Source: RYN-230 sp963837515 (GTDB taxonomy: Bacteria; Actinomycetota; Actinomycetes; Streptosporangiales; Streptosporangiaceae). Taken from it: a stretch of 64,000 nucleotides of DNA. Positions within the stretch are counted from its first letter, which is position 1. Each line of letters opens with the position of its first letter. Below the pieces are notes generated by a model, which did not search any database, was not told the DNA's origin, and worked only from the letters and a program-made list of their open reading frames with translations. The DNA lies in NCBI GenBank assembly GCA_963837515.1, contig CAWINT010000004.1, positions 124,001 to 188,000 on the forward strand. Direction: 5' to 3'. Both the position numbers and the translations under genes were made by a program. Below, piece by piece: positions 43,551 to 52,213 of the stretch.

Positions 43551-45284
43551 GTGACCTCCCCAGACGCCGCGCAGCGGTACCGGAACGCCCAGTGGTACGC
43601 CGGTGATGACCGGGGCGCGTACCTGCACCGGGCCTGGATGCGCCGGGGCCTGCCGGCCAGCGCGTTCACCGGCCGCCCGCACATTGCCATCGCCAACACC
43701 GCCTCCGACCTGACCCCGTGCAACAAGCACCTGAACGAGGTGTCAGCCAGTGTCCAGGCCGGCGTCTGGGAGGCCGGTGGTGTCCCGCTGGACATGCCGG
43801 TGATGTCGCTGGGCGAGACCCAGGTCCGCCCGACCGCGATGCTGTGGCGCAACCTGGCCGCGATGGCCGCCGAGGAGATGATCCGGGCCAACCCGGTGGA
43901 TGGCGTGGTGCTGCTCGGCGGCTGCGACAAGACCATCCCCGCGTTGCTGATGGCGGCCGCCTCGGTCGACCTGCCCGCGCTGCTGGTGCCCGGCGGCCCG
44001 ATGCTCACCGGCCACTTCCGCGGCGTCCCGCTGGGCTGTGGCACCGACGTGTGGCGGCTGTCGGAGGAGGTCCGCGCCGGGACCTTGTCCGAGGCCGACT
44101 TCATGGCCTCGGAGTCCGCGATGATCCGCAGCAAGGGCCACTGCAACACGATGGGCACCGCGTCCACCATGGCCTGCATGGCCGAGGCGCTGGGCATGAC
44201 GCTGCCCGGCCTGGCCGGCACCCCGGCCCCGGACAGCCGGCTGCTGGAGGCGGCGCACGCCAGCGGGCGCCGCGCGGTGGAACTGGTCAACGAAGGCCGG
44301 CCCCCGTCCGCGGTGCTGTCCCGGGCTTCGTTCCATAACGCCATCGTCGCCCTCGCGGCCATCGGCGGCTCCACCAACGCCGTGGTGCACCTGCTGGCCA
44401 TCGCCGGGCGGGCCGGGGTGGACCTGGCCCTGGATGACTTCGACGCGATCGGCTCGAAGGTGCCGCTGCTGGCTGACCTGGCTCCCGCCGGGCGGCACCT
44501 GATGGACGACTTCTTCCGGGCCGGCGGCCTGCTCGCCGTGCTCCGTGAGGTGGCCGACCTGCTCGACCCGGCGGCGGTCACGGTGACCGGGCGGTCGCTG
44601 GCTGAGCAGCTGGACACCGCCCGGATCTGGGACGAGACCGTGATCCGGCGCCGTTCCGACCCGCTGCTCGATGAGGCCGGGATCGCCGTGCTGCGCGGCA
44701 GCCTGGCCCCGGACGGCGCCGTCATCAAGCCCGCGGCCGCGTCACCGGGGCTGCTGCAGCACCGCGGGCGGGCCGTTACGTTCGACAGCATTGAGGATCT
44801 GCATCACCGGCTGGATGATCCCGCGCTGGACGTGGATGAGTCGTCCGTGCTGGTGCTCCGCGGCTGCGGGCCGCGCGGCTACCCCGGCATGCCGGAAGTG
44901 GGCAACATGCCGCTGCCCGCCCGGCTGCTGGCCCGCGGTGTGCGGGACATGGTGCGGATCAGCGACGCCCGGATGAGCGGGACCGCGTACGGGACAGTGG
45001 TGCTGCACGTGGCGCCGGAGGGGGCGGCCGGCGGCCCGCTGGCCTTGGTGCGCGACGGCGACCCGGTCGTGCTGGACGTGCCCGCGCGGCGGCTGGACCT
45101 CGACATCCCCGCGGCGGACCTGGCCCGGCGCGAGCCGGCCCCCGCCATGACCGCCGCGCTGCCCGTTCCGGCCCGGGGCTGGCAGCGGCTGTACATCGAC
45201 CACGTGATGCAGGCCGACCGCGGCGCCGACCTCGACTTCCTGGTCGGCGCCAGCGGCGACGAGGTCCCCCGCGACTCGCACTGA
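43551..45284 (+). CDS. IlvD/Edd-family sugar-acid dehydratase (L-arabinonate dehydratase-like)
   Basis: 577 residues. Fe-S dehydratase. Cys57 (DLTPCNKH), Cys125 (GGCDKT) and Cys198 (KGHCNTMG) match the three cluster ligands, near-identically spaced to structurally known L-arabinonate dehydratase (59/127/200), and Lys127 in CDKT is the Mg-binding Lys. Motifs PTAMLWRN and MRGLRCGP-like VLRGCGPRGYPGMPE are those of the sugar-acid branch, not biosynthetic IlvD. GTG 43551 start. With the aldolase and dehydrogenase this suggests non-phosphorylative oxidation of a pentose or aldonate. Confidence 0.88.
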   Translation: MTSPDAAQRYRNAQWYAGDDRGAYLHRAWMRRGLPASAFTGRPHIAIANTASDLTPCNKHLNEVSASVQAGVWEAGGVPLDMPVMSLGETQVRPTAMLWRNLAAMAAEEMIRANPVDGVVLLGGCDKTIPALLMAAASVDLPALLVPGGPMLTGHFRGVPLGCGTDVWRLSEEVRAGTLSEADFMASESAMIRSKGHCNTMGTASTMACMAEALGMTLPGLAGTPAPDSRLLEAAHASGRRAVELVNEGRPPSAVLSRASFHNAIVALAAIGGSTNAVVHLLAIAGRAGVDLALDDFDAIGSKVPLLADLAPAGRHLMDDFFRAGGLLAVLREVADLLDPAAVTVTGRSLAEQLDTARIWDETVIRRRSDPLLDEAGIAVLRGSLAPDGAVIKPAAASPGLLQHRGRAVTFDSIEDLHHRLDDPALDVDESSVLVLRGCGPRGYPGMPEVGNMPLPARLLARGVRDMVRISDARMSGTAYGTVVLHVAPEGAAGGPLALVRDGDPVVLDVPARRLDLDIPAADLARREPAPAMTAALPVPARGWQRLYIDHVMQADRGADLDFLVGASGDEVPRDSH

Positions 45285-45299
45285 CCCACCGCCGGGCCC

Positions 45300-45785
45300 G
45301 TGGCTCAGCGCGGGCGGCGTGCGCTGCCCGCCACGCGGGGTGCCGCGGGACGGGCCCGGCGCACGGCCCGCGCCGGACCGCGCCGGCCGGCTACCCTGGA
45401 CGCGCTCCAGCAGTTGCCGGACATCGGCGCCGGCGACCCGGTGGGCTACTGGGGGGTGTCGATGGGCGGCGCGACCGGTGTCGCGCTGGCCGCGGCCGAG
45501 CCCCGGATGACGGCCGCCGTGCTCGGCCTGGTCCGCCACGATGGCCTGACCGAGGCCGCCGCGCGGATCACCGCTCCCGTCGAGTTCCTGCTGCAGTGGG
45601 ACGACGAGATGGTGCCGCGCGCCTCCGGCCTCGCCCTGTTCGGCGCCTTCCGGGCGGCGGAGAAGACGCTGCACGCCAACCCGGGCAGACACCGGGAGGT
45701 GCCGGCGTTCGAGCTCGACAGCTCGGTCCGCTTCTTCGCCGGTCACCTCGCTCCCACCGCCGGGGCCCGGCCGCGTACGCGGTGA
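45300..45785 (+). pseudogene. 5'-truncated alpha/beta hydrolase (dienelactone-hydrolase-like)
   Basis: The readable part (from about TLDALQQLPDIG) has a nucleophile elbow GYWGVSMGGATG, then RHDGLTEAAARI and EFLLQWDDEMVPR with the catalytic Asp, and ends near LHANPGRH with the His region. About 90 expected N-terminal residues (oxyanion strand and helix A) are missing; upstream is Arg/Ala-rich and only 15 bp separate it from the IlvD-like stop. A gene remnant is likely; a short functional protein is less so. Confidence 0.6.
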
Positions 45786-46102
45786 GTTGAGGCCCGTATG
45801 TGGCACCAAGTCACCGCGATCGTGAAGCCAGAGCGGGGCGCCGCGCTACAGGGCGGCGGAGCCGGGCGAACTGCACGATCAGCGCGATGTTTGGCCTCGT
45901 TCGTGATGCGGGACGTCACGCTGGGGCGTTCACCGACCCGGGCACGGCGGTCGGCCCGCTCAGCACGTACGGCATCCTCGGCCTGGTGCTGATGGACCTG
46001 ACGGCCGCGCAAGATGTGAGCTGGGGCAGGTTGGATGTGAGCTAGGGCAGGGATGAGCCCGGCCGGGCCGGGAACAGGGATCATCGCGAGGAGGTGGCGC
46101 CG
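45786..46102. other. Gap with short direct repeat
   Basis: 317 bp between the hydrolase remnant and the ligase. Short frames (45800-46045) give no recognisable domain. A direct repeat gatgtgagctggggcagg / gatgtgagctagggcagg is at 46013 and 46034, just before the ligase ribosome site. No further signal seen. Confidence 0.4.
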
Positions 46103-47080
46103 ATGGCGGGAGCCGACCGGATGCCCGAGTGGGTGACCCCGGAGCTGGCCACGCTGACCCAGGACCGGTTCTCCGACCCGGCCTGGATCTACGAGCGGAA
46201 GCTGGACGGCGAGCGCTGCCTGGCGTTCCGGGACGGGCCGGAACTCCGGCTGCTGACCCGCAACCAGAAACCGGTGGCCACCAATTACCCCGAGGTGGCG
46301 CAGGCGCTGGCGGCCCAGGACAGCGGCAGCTTCATCGTGGACGGCGAGGTGGTCGCGTTCGAGCACGGCCAGACCCGGTTCGCCGAACTGCAACAGCGGA
46401 TGCAGGTCGCCCAGCCGCCGCCCGACCTGCTGCGGCGGGTCCCGGTGCAGTACTACGTGTTCGACGTTCTGTATGCGGAGGGAAGCGACCTGCGCGGCCG
46501 GCCGTTGCTGGAGCGCAAGCAGCGGCTGGCCGGCCTGTTTTCCTTCGGCGGGCCGCTGTGCTTCACCGAGCACCGGACCGGGGACGGGGTGGCGTTCTAC
46601 GAGCAGGCCTGCCGGGACGGCTGGGAGGGGCTGATCGCCAAGCGGGCGGACGCGCCCTACGTGGCCGGGCGCACCAAGGACTGGCTCAAGTTCAAGTGCG
46701 TGAACGCCCAGGAGTTCGTGATCGGCGGGTTCACCGACCCGCAGGGGGCACGGACCTACCTGGGGGCGCTGCTGCTCGGCTACTACGACCCGGACGGCAC
46801 CCTGGTCTACGCCGGGAAGGTCGGGACCGGCTTCACCGCAGCCACGCTGCGCCAGCTGCACGGGGCGCTGGCCCCGCTGGAGCGCGGCCGGCCCCCGTTC
46901 GGCCGGGGCGAGCTGCCCCGGGGGCGGGGCGTGCACTGGACGGCACCGGAGCTGGTGGCGGAGATCGGGTTCAGCGAGTGGACCACGGCCGGGCAGCTGC
47001 GGCATCCACGATTCCAGGGGCTGCGCCGGGACAAGAGCGCCACCGAGGTGGTACGGGAGGTGCCGCAGGGCGATGGCTAA
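46103..47080 (+). CDS. ligD: ATP-dependent DNA ligase, LigD ligase-domain type
   Basis: 325 residues. Motif I EKxDG-type YERKLDGER with nucleophilic Lys33, motif IV region IAKRADAPYVAGRTKDW and motif V WLKFKC, then an OB-fold with YAGKVGTGFT. Corresponds to the ligase module of mycobacterial LigD as a separate gene. ATG 46103 is chosen because GAGGAGG lies eight bases upstream; GTG 46094 overlaps that site. Its 3' end overlaps the polymerase-domain gene by 8 bp. NHEJ role inferred; no ku gene is in the window. Confidence 0.92.
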   Translation: MAGADRMPEWVTPELATLTQDRFSDPAWIYERKLDGERCLAFRDGPELRLLTRNQKPVATNYPEVAQALAAQDSGSFIVDGEVVAFEHGQTRFAELQQRMQVAQPPPDLLRRVPVQYYVFDVLYAEGSDLRGRPLLERKQRLAGLFSFGGPLCFTEHRTGDGVAFYEQACRDGWEGLIAKRADAPYVAGRTKDWLKFKCVNAQEFVIGGFTDPQGARTYLGALLLGYYDPDGTLVYAGKVGTGFTAATLRQLHGALAPLERGRPPFGRGELPRGRGVHWTAPELVAEIGFSEWTTAGQLRHPRFQGLRRDKSATEVVREVPQGDG

Positions 47081-48065
47081 ATCGAAAACCAGCGAGGAAC
47101 TGCGGGTCGGGCGGCAGACGGTGACCCTGTCCAACCCGGGCAAGGTGCTGTTCCCCGACGACGGGATCACCAAGCGGGAGCTGGCCGGCTACTACCAGGC
47201 CGTGGCGGGGGTGATGCTGCCCTACCTCGCCGGCCGGCCGCTGTCACTGGCCCGCTACCCGGACGGGATCGGCGGCGAGCGGATCTTCCAGAAGAACGTG
47301 GGACGGCACTTCCCGGACTGGCTGCCGCGGGCCGAGGTCGGCAAGGAGGGCGGCGAGTTGTGCCAGGTGCTGGCCAGCAAGCCGGCCGACCTGGTCTACC
47401 TGGCGGGCCAGGCGGCCATCGAGCTGCACGCGCTACTGTCCCGGCTCGGCCACCTGCGGGAGCCGGACCAGCTGATCTTCGACCTGGACCCGCCGGGCAC
47501 CGGTCACTTCGACGGCGTCCGGCGGGCCGCGCTGCGGCTGCGCGAGATCCTCGACGGCGACCTGGGGCTGACCAGCTACGTGAAGACCACCGGCAGCAAG
47601 GGACTGCACGTGGTGGTGCCGCTGGCCGCGCGGGAGGACGTGGACGGCGTCCGCGAGTTCGCCCGCAGCGTGGCCCGGGTGCTGGTCACCGCCGAGCCTG
47701 AGCTGATCACCCTGGAGCAGCGCAAGGACGCCCGGGACGGGATGATCTACGCCGACGTCATGCGGAACGGCTACGCGCAGACCGCGGTGGCCCCGTACTC
47801 GGTCCGGGCCCGGCGCGGCGCCCCGGTCGCCACCCCGCTGTCCTGGGAGGAGGTCGCCGACCCAGCGCTGCGCCCGGACCAGTTCACCATCCGCGACGCA
47901 CGGGCCCGGCTGGAGCAGCTCGCCCGGGACGGGGACCCGTGGGCCGGGATGGCGCGGCACCGGTACGGTCTGTCCCAGCCGCGGCAGAAACTGTCCCGGC
48001 TGGTCATGAGGACAACGGGCGCAACGAGCGCGTCCAGGGCAACGAGCGCGGAGGGACGCGGATGA
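47073..48065 (+). CDS. LigD polymerase-domain protein (primase-polymerase)
   Basis: 330 residues. Archaeo-eukaryotic primase-type fold: catalytic DLDP (Asp137, Asp139), then TTGSKGLHVVVPL for triphosphate binding. Starts with the signature LSNPGKVLFPDDGITK of LigD polymerase domains. Fills gaps or adds nucleotides at DNA ends in non-homologous end joining. Separate from but overlapping the ligase gene by 8 bp, and stop overlapping the DinB-like gene by 4 bp, so a three-gene operon. Confidence 0.93.
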   Translation: MAKSKTSEELRVGRQTVTLSNPGKVLFPDDGITKRELAGYYQAVAGVMLPYLAGRPLSLARYPDGIGGERIFQKNVGRHFPDWLPRAEVGKEGGELCQVLASKPADLVYLAGQAAIELHALLSRLGHLREPDQLIFDLDPPGTGHFDGVRRAALRLREILDGDLGLTSYVKTTGSKGLHVVVPLAAREDVDGVREFARSVARVLVTAEPELITLEQRKDARDGMIYADVMRNGYAQTAVAPYSVRARRGAPVATPLSWEEVADPALRPDQFTIRDARARLEQLARDGDPWAGMARHRYGLSQPRQKLSRLVMRTTGATSASRATSAEGRG

Positions 48066-48586
48066 CTGTCGGGGACCTGCTGGAGGACGCGTTCGGCCGG
48101 ATCCGGGGAGTGGCCCGGAACACGGTGGACGGGCTGACCGAGGAGCAGCTGGTGTTCCGGCCGGGCGGCACCGGCAACTCGATCGCCTGGCTGATCTGGC
48201 ACCTGACCCGGATCCAGGACGATCACATCTCCGAGGTGGCCGGGACCGAGCAGGCGTGGACGGCGGAGGGCTGGGCGGACCGGTCCGGGCTGCCGTACCC
48301 GCCCGGGGACACCGGGTACGGGCACCGGCCCGAGCAGGTGTCGGCCTGCCGGGTGCCCGCCGACCTGCTGGTGGGCTACCACGACGCGGTCTACCGCCGC
48401 ACCGCCCGCTACGTGGCCGGGCTCACCGGCGCCGATCTGGAGCGAGTGGTCGACGAGGCGTGGGATCCGCCGGTCACCCTGGGGGTCCGGCTGATCAGCG
48501 TGGTCTCCGACGACCTGCAGCACGCGGGGCAGGCCGCCTACCTGCGCGGGCTGGTCACCAAGGGCTGGGACGCGGCCGACATCTGA
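48062..48586 (+). CDS. DinB/DUF664-like four-helix protein
   Basis: 174 residues. Metal-binding His residues typical of DinB-like folds: WHLTRIQDDH near residue 47 and SDDLQHAGQAAYLRG near the C-terminus. Often mycothiol- or bacillithiol-dependent transferases. ATG overlaps the polymerase stop (ATGA). Whether it takes part in DNA repair is unknown. Confidence 0.85.
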   Translation: MTVGDLLEDAFGRIRGVARNTVDGLTEEQLVFRPGGTGNSIAWLIWHLTRIQDDHISEVAGTEQAWTAEGWADRSGLPYPPGDTGYGHRPEQVSACRVPADLLVGYHDAVYRRTARYVAGLTGADLERVVDEAWDPPVTLGVRLISVVSDDLQHAGQAAYLRGLVTKGWDAADI

Positions 48587-48589
48587 GGG

Positions 48590-50623
48590 TCAGCCGGCCC
48601 CGAACAGCGAGTCGAGCGCCGCGTCAACGGTGGCGGCCAGCGGCCCGATCCGCGGCAGCGCCGGCGGCGGCGGCGTGGCCTCCACCGTCTCGCACGCCTC
48701 GAGCGCCGCGGGGGTGAGGAACCGGGTCAGCTGGCCGTAGCCGTGCCGGTCGCTGGCCGAGCGCCGGTGGTGGTGCATCCGCAGCGGCGCGTACAGGAAC
48801 AGCTGGTCCCGCGCCCGGGTCACCGCGACGTAGAACAGCCGCTGTTCCTCGGCCAGCCCGGCCGGGGTGCTCAGCGCCATGTCACTCGGCACCGCCCCGT
48901 CCACCAGGTGCATCAAATGCACCACCGGCCACTCCAGTCCCTTGGCCGAGTGGATGGTGGACAGCACCAGGTAGTCCTCGTCCAGCCGTGGCGGCCCGGC
49001 CAGGTCCGAGGCCGCGGCGGGCGGGTCGAGGGCCAGCTCCACCAGCGCATCGTGCAGCGAAGGCCTGGTGGCCGCCGCGTCCGCGAGCCGCTGGAGATCT
49101 TTGATCCTTACGCCCGCGTCGGGGTAGGCGCCCCGCAGCGGTGCGTCCAGGGCAGCCAGGATGGCGGTCGCCCGGTCCGCCGTCCGTTCCAGCGACGCCG
49201 CCGTGGCCAGCGCGCCGAGCGTGGTGGCCAGGCCGGCCCGGGCCCGCGGCGGCATGACCGCTACCGCGTCCGCCCAACGGCTGAGAGCGGTGTCGGCCCG
49301 GGGGGACGGCGCGGCTAGACCCAGGGCCTCCAGCGCCTTCCGGGCATGCGCCGGTCCGATGCCCTCGTGCAGCCGCAGCAGCCGGAACCAGGCGATGTCG
49401 TCGGCCGGGTTGGCCACGATCCGCGCCGCCGCCAGGAAGTCCTTGACGTGGGCCGCCTCGGTGAACCGCAGCCCGCCGTACTTGACGAACGGGATGCCGC
49501 GGACCGACAGTTCCACCTCCAGCACGTCGCTGTGCCCGGCGGCGCGCATCAGCACCGCCTGGTCGCGCAGGTCGGCCCCGGACTCGTGGGCGGCCAGCAC
49601 CCGGGCGCAGATCTCCCGGGCCTGGGTCGCCTCGTCATGGCAGCGGACCAGCACCGGGGGGGCGCCCGGGCCCCGGTCGGCGTGCAGGTCGAGTTCCAGT
49701 CCCGGGGACTGCGGGCGGACCGTGTTGGCCAGCCGGAGCACCCGGTCCTTCGACCGGTAGTTGCGGGCCAGCCGGACGACCTCAAGGTCCGGGTAGCCGT
49801 CGGCCAGCGCGCGCAGGTGCGCCGGGTCGGCCCCGCGGAACGCGTAGATCGCCTGGGCGTCGTCCCCCACGCAGGTCAGGCCCGGCCCGTCCGGGCGCAG
49901 CAGCCGGACAATGTCCGCCTGCACCGCGTTCACGTCCTGGTACTCGTCCACCAGTACCGCGTCGAACATGCCGCGGAGTACCGGCCCGGCCCCCGGGTCG
50001 GCCAGCGCGGCCCGCCACAGCAGCAGCAGGTCGTCGAAGTCGACCAGGCCGTGCGCCCGCTTGTGCGCCACGTACCCGCGGAACAGGCTGCCCAGCTGCG
50101 GCTCGTAGTCGGCGCACCAGGGGAAGCTGGCCTTGATCACCCGGCTCACCTGGGCGTGCGTGTTCACGCAGCGGGTGTAGATGTCCGCGCAGGTGGCGGC
50201 CCGCGGGGCGCGCCGCTGGGTGCCGACCAGGCCGTGCTCGGAGCGGGCCGCGTCCATGAGATCCGTCACATCAGCCGGGTCGATCACGCTGAACTGCGGC
50301 GGCAGCGAGAACGACTCGGCGTGAGCCCGGATGATCTGGTGCGCGACCGCGTGAAAGGTGCCGCCGCACACCCGGTCCGCCGCGCCGGCGCCGTCCGGGG
50401 TGACCCGGGCGAGCATGTCATCGGCGGCCCGCCGGGTGAACGTGAGCAACAGGATCCGGCTGGCCGGCACGCCCTGGGCGCGCAGCCACGCGGCCCTGGC
50501 CACCAGGGTCCGGGTCTTCCCGGTGCCCGCCCCGGCCAGCACCAGCAGCGGCCCGGACTGATAGGTGGCCGCTCTACACTGGTCTTTGTTCAGTCCGTCG
50601 AGGACGCCGGCCGGTTCGAACAT
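48590..50623 (-). CDS. UvrD/PcrA-like ATP-dependent DNA helicase
   Basis: 677-residue SF1 helicase. Q-motif NKDQCRAA, Walker A GAGTGKT (31-37), motif II VDEYQD, GDDAQAIYAFRGADP (motif III), and motif V/VI IHSAKGLEW and FYVAVTRARDQL are intact. Mycobacterial UvrD2-like in length but no C-terminal HRDC domain is seen. ATG 50623 is chosen; the longer frame is low-complexity. Convergent with the DinB-like gene, 3 bp between stops. Role in excision or recombination repair. Confidence 0.93.
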   Translation of the reverse strand: MFEPAGVLDGLNKDQCRAATYQSGPLLVLAGAGTGKTRTLVARAAWLRAQGVPASRILLLTFTRRAADDMLARVTPDGAGAADRVCGGTFHAVAHQIIRAHAESFSLPPQFSVIDPADVTDLMDAARSEHGLVGTQRRAPRAATCADIYTRCVNTHAQVSRVIKASFPWCADYEPQLGSLFRGYVAHKRAHGLVDFDDLLLLWRAALADPGAGPVLRGMFDAVLVDEYQDVNAVQADIVRLLRPDGPGLTCVGDDAQAIYAFRGADPAHLRALADGYPDLEVVRLARNYRSKDRVLRLANTVRPQSPGLELDLHADRGPGAPPVLVRCHDEATQAREICARVLAAHESGADLRDQAVLMRAAGHSDVLEVELSVRGIPFVKYGGLRFTEAAHVKDFLAAARIVANPADDIAWFRLLRLHEGIGPAHARKALEALGLAAPSPRADTALSRWADAVAVMPPRARAGLATTLGALATAASLERTADRATAILAALDAPLRGAYPDAGVRIKDLQRLADAAATRPSLHDALVELALDPPAAASDLAGPPRLDEDYLVLSTIHSAKGLEWPVVHLMHLVDGAVPSDMALSTPAGLAEEQRLFYVAVTRARDQLFLYAPLRMHHHRRSASDRHGYGQLTRFLTPAALEACETVEATPPPPALPRIGPLAATVDAALDSLFGAG

Positions 50624-50800
50624 GCTGACGAATGTATCGGGACCGGGGTGGCCGGGGCGAGGCCCCACACCGCTGAGGGATGTCCGGCTCGACGTTTCGC
50701 CCCGCGCGAGGCTGGTAGCGGGACCTGCCTGATCGGCCGCGCGGTACCGGCGGCACCTGGCTATGGGGTGCCGCGGCCTGCGCCGACGGAAGAGGACACG

Positions 50801-50998
50801 ATGACGGACTGGACGCAGGGGGATGACCGGGGCCTGCCGGCCCGCCTGGCCCCCGGCGGCATCCCGCTGCCATTCTGCGGGCACGAGTACCCGCCGCTGA
50901 AGGGCTCCCCCGGCACGGTGGTGTGCACCAAGCCGGCCCACCCCCGCACCGAACTGCATGGGAACGAGGAGACCGGCTGGTTCTGGCCCGCTGAGTGA
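50801..50998 (+). CDS. Small hypothetical protein with Cys/His pair
   Basis: 65 residues from ATG 50801, with AGAGGA six bases upstream. Contains FCGHEYPPL and CTKPAHPRTELHG, so one or more Cys/His metal ligands may exist, and ends in WFWPAE. No recognised family. Preceded by a 177-bp gap after the divergent helicase. Confidence 0.55.
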   Translation: MTDWTQGDDRGLPARLAPGGIPLPFCGHEYPPLKGSPGTVVCTKPAHPRTELHGNEETGWFWPAE

Positions 50999-51149
50999 CG
51001 GGCCGCCACTGGTTACTCCGACCGCAGGACGTCGCCGGTGCGCTGCCGGGCGGGGGCCGCATCCGGATCGGCCACCGGGCCCGAATACCAGAGCGGGCGG
51101 AAACACGGAGCGGGCGGAACACGGAGAGCCGAGGCGGCGGGGTGGTGCG

Positions 51150-52112
51150 GTGGCCGGGCAGGAACCAGGCGGCCTGCGGCTTGCCCTGGACCCAGTCGCG
51201 CTGACCGGGCGGGTGCGGGACCGGGTCGTGGCCGGCACCAGCGGGCTGTTCTCGCACGGGCCGTACCCACTGGCCGGGACGCTCCGCTACCCGGGTGATC
51301 CCGGGCTGTTCGGCCCGGGCTCGATGACCTGGCCGGTGGTGGGCGACACCGCGGTATTCGTCGGCGGCATCCGGGCGCTGCTGGTTCAGGCGGCCCACCC
51401 CGAGGTCGCCACCGGGGTCGCGGAACACTCCCGGTACCGGGAGGACCCGCTCGGACGGCTGAGCCGGACGGCCGCCTACGTCACCGCGACCTCGTTCGGC
51501 GCGCGGCCCGAGGTGGATGAGGCCGTGGCCGTGGTCCGCCGCCGTCACCGGCCGGTGGTGGGAGTCTCCGGCCGCGGGCAGCCGTACGCGGCCGCTGACC
51601 CGGCGCTGAGTGCCTGGGTGCACAATTCGCTGACCGACTCGTTCCTGACCGCCTACCGGGTGTACGGGGCGCGGCCCTGCACCGAAGCCGACGCGGACCG
51701 GTTCGTCGCCGAGCAGGCTCAGGTGGGTGCGCTGCTCGGGGCTGATCCGCGGCCGGATACGGCCGCCGGGCTGGCCGCGTGGATCAGCGGGCACCCGGAC
51801 CTGGCCGCCTCGGCCGGGTCACGGGAGGCGATCCAGTTCCTGCTCCGGCCGCCGCTGCCGGTGGGGGTGCGGGCCGCGTACGGGCTGTTGTTCCGCGCCG
51901 CCGTCGCCACCCTGCCGGCCCGGATCCGGCGGATCATCGGTGTGCCGGGGCGCCCCGTGGGCCGGCCGGCGGGCCGCGCCGCGGTGACGGCCCTGCGGTG
52001 GGCGCTCGGCTCGTCACCGGACTGGCAGCTGGCGCTGGCCCGGACGGGAGCGGCCCCGCCGCCCGGGGTGAGCTTCCGCCAGCCGCTGCCCGCCGCCGCC
52101 CAGCCCGGCTGA
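51150..52112 (+). CDS. MpaB-family (DUF2236) oxygenase
   Basis: About 320 residues. Family hallmark QAAHPEVATGVAEHSRYRE near residue 70 carries His residues likely to bind haem, plus VHNSLTDSFL and PVVG segments. Latex clearing protein and MpaB are distant members. GTG 51150 is chosen because coding character begins there; the upstream frame is Arg-rich. The stop lies inside a 17-bp tandem repeat. Substrate unknown. Confidence 0.8.
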   Translation: MAGQEPGGLRLALDPVALTGRVRDRVVAGTSGLFSHGPYPLAGTLRYPGDPGLFGPGSMTWPVVGDTAVFVGGIRALLVQAAHPEVATGVAEHSRYREDPLGRLSRTAAYVTATSFGARPEVDEAVAVVRRRHRPVVGVSGRGQPYAAADPALSAWVHNSLTDSFLTAYRVYGARPCTEADADRFVAEQAQVGALLGADPRPDTAAGLAAWISGHPDLAASAGSREAIQFLLRPPLPVGVRAAYGLLFRAAVATLPARIRRIIGVPGRPVGRPAGRAAVTALRWALGSSPDWQLALARTGAAPPPGVSFRQPLPAAAQPG

Positions 52113-52190
52113 ACCGCCAGCCCGGCTGAACCGCCAGCCCGGCTGAACCGCCAGCCCGGCTGAACCGCCAGCCGGGTTCGGCGGTCAGGG
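52101..52190. repeat. 17-bp tandem repeat (four copies plus partial) at the oxygenase stop
   Basis: cagcccggctgaaccgc occurs at 52101, 52118, 52135 and 52152, followed by a variant at 52169 (cagccgggttcggcgg). Each copy carries a TGA in the same relative place. The variant is complementary to the preceding copy, so a hairpin can form and probably acts as the terminator between the convergent genes. Confidence 0.88.
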
Positions 52191-52213
52191 CAGCTGGCCG
52201 GGGGTGCGTGCCG

